Origin: Actinomadura_E scrupuli
GTDB taxonomy: Bacteria; Actinomycetota; Actinomycetes; Streptosporangiales; Streptosporangiaceae
Assembly (NCBI RefSeq): GCF_050971785.1
Contig: NZ_JBPCCU010000002.1
Coordinates: 806,001-870,000 of the forward strand
Direction of reading: 5' to 3'
Length of the DNA: 64,000 nt
In this document: positions 25,812 through 37,615 of the stretch, one piece after another
How positions within the stretch are numbered: the first letter of the stretch is position 1
Layout: every line of letters starts with the position of its first letter
The notes under the pieces: model-generated
The model's database searches: none
Seen by the model: the letters and a program-made list of their open reading frames with translations, nothing else
Told to the model about the DNA's origin: nothing
Position numbers and translations under genes: made by a program

Positions 25812-27225
25812 CACTCCCTCAACGCCGGCACCGGAGATCAGTCTCGTCGAGGCGGTCTGGCGGTACCGGCTGATGTCCGTGCTCATCGTGCTGTCCTGCG
25901 GGCTGGCCGCGGTCGGCGCGACCCAGCTGCTGTTCGGCGGCGCGACCGCGACGGCGCGCTTCGCGGTCACCGACCCGACGAACACCAACTCCCTGCACAT
26001 GGGCGTCGTCTCCGGGGCCGGCTACGCGACCTACACCGCGCAGCGGGCCGCGTTCGCCCAGTCGGCTCCGGTGCTCAAGCGGGCGGCGGAGATCATCGCC
26101 GGCGGCAACGGCCCGCACTTCACCCTGGAGGTGATGCGGGCCAGCGTCCACACCGCCTCCCGGCCGGACGGCGGTGTCGTCGAGGTGAACGCCTCCGGCT
26201 CGTCGGTGGCCATCGCGGCCACCAAGGCCAACGCGGTCGTGCAGAGCTACCAGGAGCTCACCGCGCAGTCGATCACCGGCAAGCGGGACGCCCAGCTCCG
26301 GGCCATCAACAACGCCGAGAAGAAGGTCGCCCAGCAGCTCGCCGTCACCAAGGGGCGGGACGCGGTCTCCCTCGCCGCCAACCTGGCCAAGCTGCAGACC
26401 CAGGAGAGCCAGCTCCTCGCCGACGACGCGGGAGCCAACGACGGCGTCCAGTTCGTCGACCAGGCGGACCCGTCCGCCTCCGCCCCCAGCAAGCTGCCGC
26501 AGAACGCCGTGATCGGCCTCGCCGTGGGCGTGCTGATCGCCTGCGTGGCCTCGTTCCTGCGCGCCTCCGCCCCGGCCCGGCTGGGCGGTGCCGGAGGCTC
26601 GCTGTTCGGGCGTGCCTCCGGTCCGCGGGGGCCGGGCAAGGCCGACGGCCCGAGCCAGAGCGCGGAGGCCGAGCGCGCCGCCAAGCTGGCGGCGCAGGCC
26701 GAATGGGCGAACCTCGCCCGGCAGGCCGAGCGCGCCGAGCTGGCCGAGCGGGCCCGCCAGGCCATGAAGGCCGAGCAGGCGTTGAAGAACGCGCAGGCGA
26801 TGAAGGCCGAGCAGGCCGCGAAGGCCGAGCGCGCCCTCAAGGCGGAGAAGACGCTCCAGGCGGAGCGCGCGCTCGCCGCCGAACGCCAGCTGCAGGCCGA
26901 GCGGGAACTCCAGGCCGAGCAGGCGGCCAAGGCCGAGCTGGCGCGCAAGGCCGAGAAGGCCAAGCAGGCGGACCTGGCGCTGCAGGCCGACCTGCCGCTG
27001 CCCGGTGAGCGCGAGACGCCCCGGCACGGCGCGCCGGCGGAGCCGGAGACCGAGGAGTGGCCCGCCTCCGCGGAGCGGGCACCGTGGTTGCAGAGCGCCG
27101 CCAAGCCGGGATCGAGCACGTCCTCCGAGGGTGGCGAGGAGGGCGAGGACCAGGTGGAGAGCGAGTCCCTGCCCCCGAGCATCCGCGCCTCCCGGCTGAT
27201 GCACTACTACGACGCCGACCGGTGA
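25801..27225 (+). CDS. Wzz-like chain-length/co-polymerase protein with long coiled-coil tail
   Basis: 474 residues. Helix TM1 at about 24-45 and TM2 at about 234-256 enclose an extracytoplasmic domain with a coiled coil (160-205), the Wzz/PCP layout. No tyrosine-kinase motif follows. Instead, residues about 287-398 are a charged Ala/Glu/Lys/Gln run of repeats of the KAEQA / QAERA kind, a predicted long cytosolic coiled coil. Then comes an acidic Ser/Glu-rich end. It probably controls polymer length or organises the export complex. It overlaps both neighbours. Confidence 0.7.
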   Translation: MTADTPSTPAPEISLVEAVWRYRLMSVLIVLSCGLAAVGATQLLFGGATATARFAVTDPTNTNSLHMGVVSGAGYATYTAQRAAFAQSAPVLKRAAEIIAGGNGPHFTLEVMRASVHTASRPDGGVVEVNASGSSVAIAATKANAVVQSYQELTAQSITGKRDAQLRAINNAEKKVAQQLAVTKGRDAVSLAANLAKLQTQESQLLADDAGANDGVQFVDQADPSASAPSKLPQNAVIGLAVGVLIACVASFLRASAPARLGGAGGSLFGRASGPRGPGKADGPSQSAEAERAAKLAAQAEWANLARQAERAELAERARQAMKAEQALKNAQAMKAEQAAKAERALKAEKTLQAERALAAERQLQAERELQAEQAAKAELARKAEKAKQADLALQADLPLPGERETPRHGAPAEPETEEWPASAERAPWLQSAAKPGSSTSSEGGEEGEDQVESESLPPSIRASRLMHYYDADR

Positions 27226-28526
27226 CGTTCCCCGCACGGGGCAGGCTGGTCCGGCTGGCCTCCTCCGCGGGCGGAGCCGTCACCGTGCAGTTCCTGAACG
27301 CCGGGGGCAGCTTCGTGCTGCAGGCCACGGCGGCCCGCACCCTGGGGGCCTCCGGATACGGCGCCTACGCCCTCTTCACCTCGGTGCTGGTAATGATCAC
27401 CGCGGTGCAGACCAGCTGGGTCGGGGACAGCCTGACGGTCTTCGACCGCTTCGAACGGCGGCTGCGCGGCGGCATCGAGATCTCGGTGCTGGTCACGGTG
27501 GGCGCCGGTGTCGCCGTCTCGGTGCTGATCTCCGCCTCGATGGGTCTCGCGGGACCGGGCGGCACCGGGCTCTTCGGCCTGCTCATCGCGCTGTGGCTGA
27601 TCGAGGAGACCGGGCGCCGGGTCTTCACCGCCCGCATGGAGTTCTGGCGGCTGGTCCTCAACGACACCTGCTACCTCGTGAGCACGCTGGCGATCGTCGG
27701 CGCCGTGGTCGCCACCGGCGGCGAGGTCTCGGTGGAGGTCCTGCTGGCGGCGATGGCCGTGGGCGCCGCCACCGCCGTCATCGTGGCCTGGATGCAGCTG
27801 CCGGGCACGGAGTACCAGGCGGTGCCGCTGCGGAACACCGCTTTCCGCGAGATCCTCTCCTTCGCCTCATGGCGCTCGGTCCAGGCCGGGGTCCGGCCCG
27901 CCGCGCTGCTCGGGGCGCGGATGCTGATCGCCGCCTTCGCCTCGCAGGCGGTGCTCGGCGGGATCGAGGCGGCCCGCCTGCTGCTGGCCCCGGCGCTGAC
28001 ATTCGTCAACGGCTCGGGCTGGTTCCTGCTCGGCGACTACGCGAAGGCACAGAAGTCCGGCCGGCCGTTGCCCGCGTCCGCGGCGCTGCGCGCCTGTGCC
28101 GCGATGGCGGGCATCACGCTGGTGCTGAGCCTGGCCGGGGTCGTGTCCGCGGACTGGGTGGGGCCGTACGTCACGGGCGGCGCCTTCAGCGTCGACCGGG
28201 TCGCGCTCGCCGGCTGGGCGGTGTACGCGGTCTCGCTGTCGTGCACCCTGCCGCTGAGCAGCCTGGCCACCGCCCGCAAACGCTCCCGGCTGGTCTTCGG
28301 GGTCCGCGGGGTGGAGAGCGTCACGGGGCTCGCGGTGCTGGTCGTCCTGCTGGTCGTCGACCCCGCCTGGGCGCCGTACGCCCCGTACTGCCTGGGCGGC
28401 GGCGGCCTGGTCTCGGCGGCGCTGCTGTGGCGGCTGCTGCGCAGGGAGGATCCGGGCCGGACGGGCTCCGGGATCCCGGCGGGAATGCCCGCCCCGGACG
28501 GTCACGCGGTCGGCGCCGCGTCCTGA
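27222..28526 (+). CDS. Wzx-like polysaccharide flippase (MOP superfamily)
   Basis: 434 residues from a GTG overlapping the preceding stop (GTGA). About twelve hydrophobic helices run from residue 15 to 415 with short loops. The N-terminus (GGAVTVQFLNAGGSFVLQATAARTLGASGYGAY) resembles the oligosaccharide flippase family. It would move undecaprenyl-linked repeat units across the membrane. It follows the Wzz-like gene. Its end overlaps the convergent TauE gene by 25 bases. Confidence 0.82.
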   Translation: MTFPARGRLVRLASSAGGAVTVQFLNAGGSFVLQATAARTLGASGYGAYALFTSVLVMITAVQTSWVGDSLTVFDRFERRLRGGIEISVLVTVGAGVAVSVLISASMGLAGPGGTGLFGLLIALWLIEETGRRVFTARMEFWRLVLNDTCYLVSTLAIVGAVVATGGEVSVEVLLAAMAVGAATAVIVAWMQLPGTEYQAVPLRNTAFREILSFASWRSVQAGVRPAALLGARMLIAAFASQAVLGGIEAARLLLAPALTFVNGSGWFLLGDYAKAQKSGRPLPASAALRACAAMAGITLVLSLAGVVSADWVGPYVTGGAFSVDRVALAGWAVYAVSLSCTLPLSSLATARKRSRLVFGVRGVESVTGLAVLVVLLVVDPAWAPYAPYCLGGGGLVSAALLWRLLRREDPGRTGSGIPAGMPAPDGHAVGAAS

Positions 28527-29512
28527 TCCGCCGCCTCCCCGTTCTCCCCGGCGGGGGGACGGCCGCGCGCCGCGGCGCCCTCGCGGAAGGGCAGCGCGGT
28601 CAGGCCGTGGCGTTTGCGGAGCACGATCCACACCAGCGGGCTCGCGAACAGCACCACCAGCAGCACCGCGACCGTGACCGTGTTGCTGAGCTCGAACATC
28701 TTGAGCGCGGAGGCGAGCAGCACGAACGCGAGAGCGCGCCGGATGAGCCCGCCCGGCGCGCGGGAGGAGATCCGTGAGCCGAGGTAGACCCCGGGGATGG
28801 AGCCCACCAGCAGCGCGGTCGTCACCTCGAGCTTGAAGTCACCGAACAGCAGGTGGCCGAAGGCGGCCGACATGACCAGCGGGACCGCCTGGACCAGGTC
28901 GGTGCCGACGAGCTGGTTCGCCTTGAGGGCCGGGTAGAGCGCCAGCAGGGCCACGATGATCAGCGATCCGGAGCCGACCGAGGTCATGCCGACGACGAGA
29001 CCGCCGACGCCTCCGATCACCACGGTGGCCAGGGGGCGTACGACGATCGCCGGAAGCCCGGTCGCCGCGGGCTCGCCGGGGGCGGCCGTCCGGCGGCCGC
29101 CCTCGGCGCCACCGGCGGCGCGGTCCCGCAGCGCCAGGTAGCCGCGCACCGCGAGCCCGGAGGCGGCGATCAGCAGCGCCACCCCCAGGGCCTTCTTGAT
29201 GACCGACTGCACGTCGGCGCCGTCCCCCAGGGCGCGAGCGATCAGCACGCCGCAGAAGGCGGCGGGGATCGACCCCGCGCACAGCCAGCCGACGAGCTTC
29301 AGGTTCACCGTGCCGCGGCGCAGGTGGACGGCGCTGCCGACCGGCTTCATCACGGCGGCCGCCACCAGGTCGCTGGAGACCGCCGCCAGCGGCGGGACGC
29401 CGAAGAAGGTCACCAGCATCGGCGTCATCAGCGCACCGCCGCCCATACCGGTCAGCCCGACGACGATGGCCACCAGGAACGACCCCGTCGCCATCGTGTA
29501 GTCGAAGTGCAT
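28502..29512 (-). CDS. TauE/SafE family membrane exporter
   Basis: 336 residues with about eight helices in two halves. The first half shows GLTGMGGGALMTP and the second VGMTSVGSGSLI, the duplicated Gly-rich signature of the family. Members move sulfite, sulfoacetate or other anions across the membrane. It lies 79 bases downstream of the APS-kinase fusion on the same strand, which suggests handling of a sulfur anion. A weak 7-bp inverted repeat (ACTCCAT / ATGGAGT, 29524-29553) precedes it. Substrate and direction are inferred only. Confidence 0.82.
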   Translation of the reverse strand: MHFDYTMATGSFLVAIVVGLTGMGGGALMTPMLVTFFGVPPLAAVSSDLVAAAVMKPVGSAVHLRRGTVNLKLVGWLCAGSIPAAFCGVLIARALGDGADVQSVIKKALGVALLIAASGLAVRGYLALRDRAAGGAEGGRRTAAPGEPAATGLPAIVVRPLATVVIGGVGGLVVGMTSVGSGSLIIVALLALYPALKANQLVGTDLVQAVPLVMSAAFGHLLFGDFKLEVTTALLVGSIPGVYLGSRISSRAPGGLIRRALAFVLLASALKMFELSNTVTVAVLLVVLFASPLVWIVLRKRHGLTALPFREGAAARGRPPAGENGEAADQDAAPTA

Positions 29513-29591
29513 GACGGTGCCCTACTCCATCTGTAGGAAAACTGGGATGGAGTGTACGGGCCGCCCGAGACCGCCTCGTAATCGGCCTGGG

Positions 29592-31115
29592 TCACTCGGG
29601 GCGGATCCAGCCCCCCGAGACCAGCAGCTCCAGGACCGCCCGCACGGCCGCCTCGGGTGCCAGCTGCGAGGTGTCCAGGACCAGGTCCGCGTCACCGGGC
29701 TCCTCGTAGGGATCGGAGATCCCGGTGAACTCCGGGATGAGCCCCGCCCGCGCCTTGGCGTACAGCCCCTTGCGGTCGCGCCGCTCGCACTCGGCCAGCG
29801 GAGTCGCCACATGGACCAGGACGAAGTCCCCGACCTCGGACACCATCCGCCGGACCTCGGCCCGGGTCGCCGCGTAGGGGGCGATCGGCGCGCAGATCGC
29901 CAGCCCGCCGTGCCGGGTGACCTCGGCGGCGACATAGCCGATCCGCCGGATGTTGAGGTCCCGGTCGGCCTTGGAGAAGGTCAGGCCGGACGACAGCAGC
30001 CGCCGCACGACGTCCCCGTCCAGCAGGGTGATGGTGCGGCCGCCCCGCTCGACCAGGGCGTCGGCCAGCCCGCGGGCCACCGTGGACTTGCCCGACCCCG
30101 ACAGCCCGGTGAAGAACACGGTGACGCCGCGCCGGTGCCGGGGTGGCCGTGCGGCGCGCAGCTCGGCGGCCACCGCGGGCGGGGTGAACCAGTCGGGGAT
30201 CGGGTCCCCGCGGTCCAGCAGCGCGCCGAGGTCCGCCGGGGTCAGCTCGGCCTGCACATGGTCCGGCTCGATCTTGGCGGTGGGCCGCCAGACCTCCACG
30301 TCCGCGTCGTAGGCCCACGGCTCCGGCGTCACCACCGGGAGGGTGCCGGCCTCGGCGGCCTCACCCGCGGGCAGGTCGGCCAGCAGGAAGGTGGCGCCGT
30401 ACGCGGCCGCCACATGCGAGCGCAGCAGCAGGTCACGGCCCTCGTCGGCGCGCGCGGGCAGCGGGACCGGCACGAGCAGGGCGCCCTCGGGCAGTTCCTT
30501 GCGCACCGCCAGCAGCGACCGGACCAGGGACTCGTCGTGGGCGCTGCCCAGCAACGGCAGCACCAGCACCCGCGCCGCCAGCCGCTCGGCCTCCTGGCGA
30601 AGCTGCCCCAGCTGCTTGCGGTGCAGCGGGTCCCGGGTCGTCACGGCCAGCACGGGCCCCGGGCCCAGCTCGGCGCGGACCTCGGCGGGGTCGCGGCGCA
30701 GCCGGTGGAACGGCCCGTGCGCCGGCGCGCGCACCGGCCGTACGGGACCGGCCAGATGCCAGTCGTCCCCCTCGGCCGGGCCGGGGCCGGCCGGGATCGT
30801 GGTGGCCGAGGGGGTCTGCCAGGCCTCGGTGACCTCCAGCACGGCGAGCGGCACCCCTTCGGGGTCCTGCAGCACCACCCGTGGCTCGCCGGTCAGCTCC
30901 TTGGGCACCGTCAGCGTCACCGGCACCGGCCAGGGGGTGCCGTCGGCCAGCCGCCCGCCCGCCAGCACCGTGGCGGCGTCCAGCGAGCCCTGGAACCCGG
31001 TCAGCGGTGCGAACGCCCCGGTCAGCAGCAACTCCAGGTCGGCGAGTTCGGCCGGGCTGGGAGTCCAGGCCGGCAGGTCGCGCAGGACGTCGGGAATGCC
31101 GGATTCGGTGGTCAC
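29592..31115 (-). CDS. cysC: APS kinase fused to a degenerate ATP-sulfurylase-like domain
   Basis: 507 residues. Residues 1-320 follow the ATP sulfurylase fold (LTGAFAPLTGFQ at 32-42; PIPDWFTPPAV at 306-316), but the active site is damaged. The QxRNP-HxxH motif reads TTRDPLHRKQ (159-168), lacking the second His, and GRDH reads LRSH (231-234). Residues 328-507 are an intact APS kinase: P-loop GLSGSGKST (337-345), LDGDVVRRLL, FSKADRDLNIRRIGYVA and KGLYAKARAG. It should phosphorylate APS to PAPS in the cytosol. The sulfurylase part may be regulatory or structural. CysDN supplies APS. Confidence 0.88.
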   Translation of the reverse strand: MTTESGIPDVLRDLPAWTPSPAELADLELLLTGAFAPLTGFQGSLDAATVLAGGRLADGTPWPVPVTLTVPKELTGEPRVVLQDPEGVPLAVLEVTEAWQTPSATTIPAGPGPAEGDDWHLAGPVRPVRAPAHGPFHRLRRDPAEVRAELGPGPVLAVTTRDPLHRKQLGQLRQEAERLAARVLVLPLLGSAHDESLVRSLLAVRKELPEGALLVPVPLPARADEGRDLLLRSHVAAAYGATFLLADLPAGEAAEAGTLPVVTPEPWAYDADVEVWRPTAKIEPDHVQAELTPADLGALLDRGDPIPDWFTPPAVAAELRAARPPRHRRGVTVFFTGLSGSGKSTVARGLADALVERGGRTITLLDGDVVRRLLSSGLTFSKADRDLNIRRIGYVAAEVTRHGGLAICAPIAPYAATRAEVRRMVSEVGDFVLVHVATPLAECERRDRKGLYAKARAGLIPEFTGISDPYEEPGDADLVLDTSQLAPEAAVRAVLELLVSGGWIRPE

Positions 31116-31285
31116 CTGATGCTCCGGGAGTCTGGTTCGGAAGAGGTACGACCAGCAAACGGTAGCTCTGAGCTGCCCCGGAACCTAGCGCAGCCACGCA
31201 GAAGTCCTCGGGGCCGGGGATGTCCGGGCCTGGTTTCCGCGCCGACCGCCGGCGCGAGACCGGTCCCCTCGCGGTGCCGCGCGGG

Positions 31286-32032
31286 TCAGATGACCCGGGC
31301 GAAGCGGTTCTCCGGTTTGCGGATCACGAAGGTGACCTCGCCGTGCCCGGCGGTGAGCCGTCCGCGGGACAGCGCGGCGACCATCCGCCCCAGCCCCTGC
31401 ACCAGCCCGGCCCACCGGCCGTAGGCGTGCACGGTGTCCTGCGAGGTCTGCTCGCCGGAGATCACCAGCCCGCGCATCACGCAGTACCACTGCATGCCCC
31501 GGCAGGAGGCCACCGGCTCGTAGACCGCCGGCGGCGCGGCCGGGCCGGCCTGCAGCAGCCTGCGCAGGCGCGGCGGGATCAGCCGGTCGACGAGACCGAA
31601 CGCGGTGTCGCGGTCCCGGAACTGGACGATCATCAGGCCGCCCGGCTTGAGGGCCGCGACGATGCGGTCCAGGACGAGCTCGGCGTTGGAGATGCGGTCG
31701 ACGAGGTACGGAGCGCACACGATGTCGTAGGCGCGCGGCGGCATGGGGACCGTACGCAGGTCGCCGAGGTGCCAGGAGTCGAGGTCGCTCCTGGCCTGGG
31801 TGTGGGCGCGCAGCTCCGGGGTGTCCAGGTCGACCCCGGTGATGTGACGCTCGACGTGCCCCGCGTCGAGGCGGGCGAGGTCGAGCTCGCCGCCCCAGCC
31901 CGACCCCGCGACCAGGATGTGCACCCGCCGCAGGGGCTTCTCGTAGGCGTATTGGCTCACACGTTCTGAGAACAGATCCCCGTCGTGGACGGGTGGCGTG
32001 CGCAGATCGGTCACGTCTCGCAGCGTAATCAA
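31286..32032 (-). CDS. Class I SAM-dependent methyltransferase, substrate unknown
   Basis: 248 residues. Motif I HILVAGSGWGGELDLARL, acidic ITGVDLDTPEL, LGDLRTVPM, and VAALKPGGLMIVQFRDRD as motif IV/post region. The N-terminus is polar; the C-terminal 90 residues show no known domain. It stands between the sulfate-activation genes and mfd, with 170 bases on its downstream side that show no gene. It might modify the polysaccharide, but no sequence feature proves this. Confidence 0.75.
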   Translation of the reverse strand: MITLRDVTDLRTPPVHDGDLFSERVSQYAYEKPLRRVHILVAGSGWGGELDLARLDAGHVERHITGVDLDTPELRAHTQARSDLDSWHLGDLRTVPMPPRAYDIVCAPYLVDRISNAELVLDRIVAALKPGGLMIVQFRDRDTAFGLVDRLIPPRLRRLLQAGPAAPPAVYEPVASCRGMQWYCVMRGLVISGEQTSQDTVHAYGRWAGLVQGLGRMVAALSRGRLTAGHGEVTFVIRKPENRFARVI

Positions 32033-32257
32033 GCGACTCCGTGGTGTCCGCTATTTGCCTATTCTTGACGTGAACGTGTCGGCGAGGTCACCTTGGCGGC
32101 CGCCGCGGGGGCCACCAGGGAGTTCACCAGGGGACAACCACGGCGGTCAGCGGGGCCGCGTAGGCTGGTAGCGACCCGGGGGTCAGGTGAATCCCGGGGG
32201 ATTCGGGCTGCCCAACCGAGGTCGCCTCCGCTCACAGGCCACGACTCTGGCAGACAC

Positions 32258-35785
<3,528 letters not shown>

Positions 35786-35841
35786 GGGGCGCTGACCGGA
35801 CTACGTGATCATGCACTAGGTTCCGGACTCATTGCCCGATC

Positions 35842-36537
35842 ATGACTGAGATTGGATCGCGTGTGTTCTCCACCACTGTCAAGACCGTCGCGCTCGGCGC
35901 CGCCGCGGCCGTGGCCCTGACCGCGTGCGGCGGGCCGGTGCGGCTGGGCGCCGCCGCGGTCGTCGACGGCCATCGCATCACCACCGCCGACCTGGACCGG
36001 ACCGTCGCCGCCTGGCAGAAGCAGTTCGCCAAGGACCCGGCGGCGGCCCAGGTACAGCAGCAGGCGCAGCAGCAGGGCCAGCAACTGCCGGCCGACCCGG
36101 ACTCCCCGCCGCGCAGCGCGCTGGCCCAGCTCATCGGTTTCCGGATCTGGGACGAGGTCGCCCGGGAGCAGAACGTCGCCGTGACCCCCACGGAGATCGA
36201 CCGGATCATCGCCGCCAACGGCGGCCAGAAGGCGATCCAGGACCAGACCCTGGCCGGCGGCCTGCCGGTGAGCCACTCCCGGGACCTCGTGCGGGCGTTC
36301 CTGATCCGCAGCATGCTGCTGCAGCGCTTCGGCGCGGTGCCCAACGGGCAGGGCCAGGTCGACCAGCAGACCCTGCAGCAGGCCCAGCAGAAGCTCGTCG
36401 GCGCGCAGGCGCAGGCGCTGCGGAGCATGAAGATCAAGGTCAATCCGAGGTACGGCTCGTTCGATCCGAGCAGCGGGCTCGGCCCGGTGAGCTACGGGCT
36501 CTCCAAGTCCGATCCCGGCCTGAACGGCGCGGGCTGA
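35842..36537 (+). CDS. SurA-N-like lipoprotein
   Basis: 231 residues. Signal peptide with lipobox LTAC (AVALTACGG). Then AAAVVDGHRITTADLDRTVA, the start of SurA_N-type chaperone domains, a Gln-rich stretch (QVQQQAQQQGQQ) and helical segments. There is no peptidyl-prolyl isomerase domain. It probably acts as an extracytoplasmic chaperone or folding factor. It lies between mfd and mazG, a position it also has, as far as I recall, in other actinomycetes. Confidence 0.78.
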   Translation: MTEIGSRVFSTTVKTVALGAAAAVALTACGGPVRLGAAAVVDGHRITTADLDRTVAAWQKQFAKDPAAAQVQQQAQQQGQQLPADPDSPPRSALAQLIGFRIWDEVAREQNVAVTPTEIDRIIAANGGQKAIQDQTLAGGLPVSHSRDLVRAFLIRSMLLQRFGAVPNGQGQVDQQTLQQAQQKLVGAQAQALRSMKIKVNPRYGSFDPSSGLGPVSYGLSKSDPGLNGAG

Positions 36538-36540
36538 GCC

Positions 36541-37503
36541 GTGCTCGTTCTGCTGGCCACCACCCACCGGGTCGCGCCCGGCCTGCTCACCTGGCGTGCC
36601 TGGGAGACGCTGCGATCCGCCGCCCGGGTGCTCACCGGATCGTCCGAGCATCCCCAGCTGCCCTATCTGCTGGAGGCCGGGATCCCGGTCGAGGTCGTCG
36701 ACGCCGACCCGCGGTCGCTGGCCGAGGCGGCCCTGTCGGCCCCGGTGGTGTGGGTCGGCTCACCCGAGGGCGACGAGGCGCTGCTGCGCGCCCTCGGTGC
36801 CCTGGCGGTCGCCGGGGACGCACCGGAGATCGAGGTCCTGCACGGGTCCTACGACCTGCCCGGCGCCCGGCTGCTCGACCTGGTCCAGGTGATGGACGTC
36901 CTCCGCCGTGACTGCCCGTGGGACCGCAAGCAGACCCACGCGTCGCTGGCGCCGTACCTGATCGAGGAGTCCTACGAGCTGGTCGACGCCATCGAGGCGG
37001 AGGACCTGACGGGCCTCCGCGAGGAGCTCGGGGACGTGCTGATGCAGGTCGCCTTCCATGCCGTGGTGGCCGGTGAGCGCGCCCCGGAGGACGGCGGCTT
37101 CACCATCGACGACGTCGCCGCCGGGATCGTCGACAAGCTCGTACGCCGTCATCCGCACGTCTTCGCCGACGTGAGCGTCTCGGGCGCGGACGAGGTCAAC
37201 GAGAACTGGGAGCAGATCAAGGCCGCCGAGCGCGCCGCCAAGAGCGAGGACCATTCGATCTTCGACGGCGTCGCGATGGGCCAGCCTGCGCTGTCCCTGG
37301 CGGCCCAGCTGTGGCGGCGGGCCGCCCGCGCGCAGGCTCCGGCGGAGCTGTCGTCCGGGCTGGGTTCGGAGCTCGGCGCCGAGCTGTTCGCGCTGGTCGC
37401 CCGGGCTCAGGAGCAGGGGCTCGACCCGGAGGCCGAGCTGCGCAGGGTCGCTCGCGACTACCGCGCCCGCGTCGAGACCTGGGAACAGGCCCCGCCCGAC
37501 TGA
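36541..37503 (+). CDS. mazG: Nucleoside triphosphate pyrophosphohydrolase MazG
   Basis: 320 residues from the GTG at 36541, 3 bases after the preceding stop. The MazG domain lies in about residues 115-240: CPWDRKQTHASLAPYLIEE, the metal-binding EESYELVDAI and EELGDVLMQVAFHA. The N-terminal 110 residues (ending in HGSYDLPGARLLDLVQVMD) resemble the remnant of the tetrapyrrole-methylase-like domain fused to MazG in YabN-type proteins. The enzyme hydrolyses NTPs, including damaged ones, to NMPs. Confidence 0.92.
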   Translation: MLVLLATTHRVAPGLLTWRAWETLRSAARVLTGSSEHPQLPYLLEAGIPVEVVDADPRSLAEAALSAPVVWVGSPEGDEALLRALGALAVAGDAPEIEVLHGSYDLPGARLLDLVQVMDVLRRDCPWDRKQTHASLAPYLIEESYELVDAIEAEDLTGLREELGDVLMQVAFHAVVAGERAPEDGGFTIDDVAAGIVDKLVRRHPHVFADVSVSGADEVNENWEQIKAAERAAKSEDHSIFDGVAMGQPALSLAAQLWRRAARAQAPAELSSGLGSELGAELFALVARAQEQGLDPEAELRRVARDYRARVETWEQAPPD

Positions 37504-37599
37504 TCCGCCGTGCCGCTGTGATCTCTTGGTCGATGTGCAGCGGAATCGCAAGATCACTGAGAGCGCAGGGGTTGGGGTAGTCCTGCGGCATCTGTCCGT

Positions 37600-37615
37600 C
37601 TACGCTGGCCCCGTG
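37600..37615 (+). promoter_or_regulatory. Possible leaderless promoter of the PBP gene
   Basis: TACGCT at 37601-37606 resembles an actinomycete -10 box and ends 6 bases before the GTG at 37613. That spacing fits transcription starting at or next to the start codon. No ribosome site precedes the GTG. A -35 box is not evident. Confidence 0.4.

Noticed and set aside
31116..31285. SAM or other sulfur riboswitch before the APS kinase gene
   Set aside because: Short stems are present, but no conserved riboswitch core could be matched by eye.
9742..32032. A sulfotransferase among the locus genes
   Set aside because: No protein shows a PAPS-binding P-loop-like sulfotransferase motif; the methyltransferase at 31286 has a SAM motif.
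9402..32257. Recent mobile island carrying the polysaccharide locus
   Set aside because: No integrase, transposase, direct repeat or tRNA end was found at the borders, and codon and GC character match the core genes.
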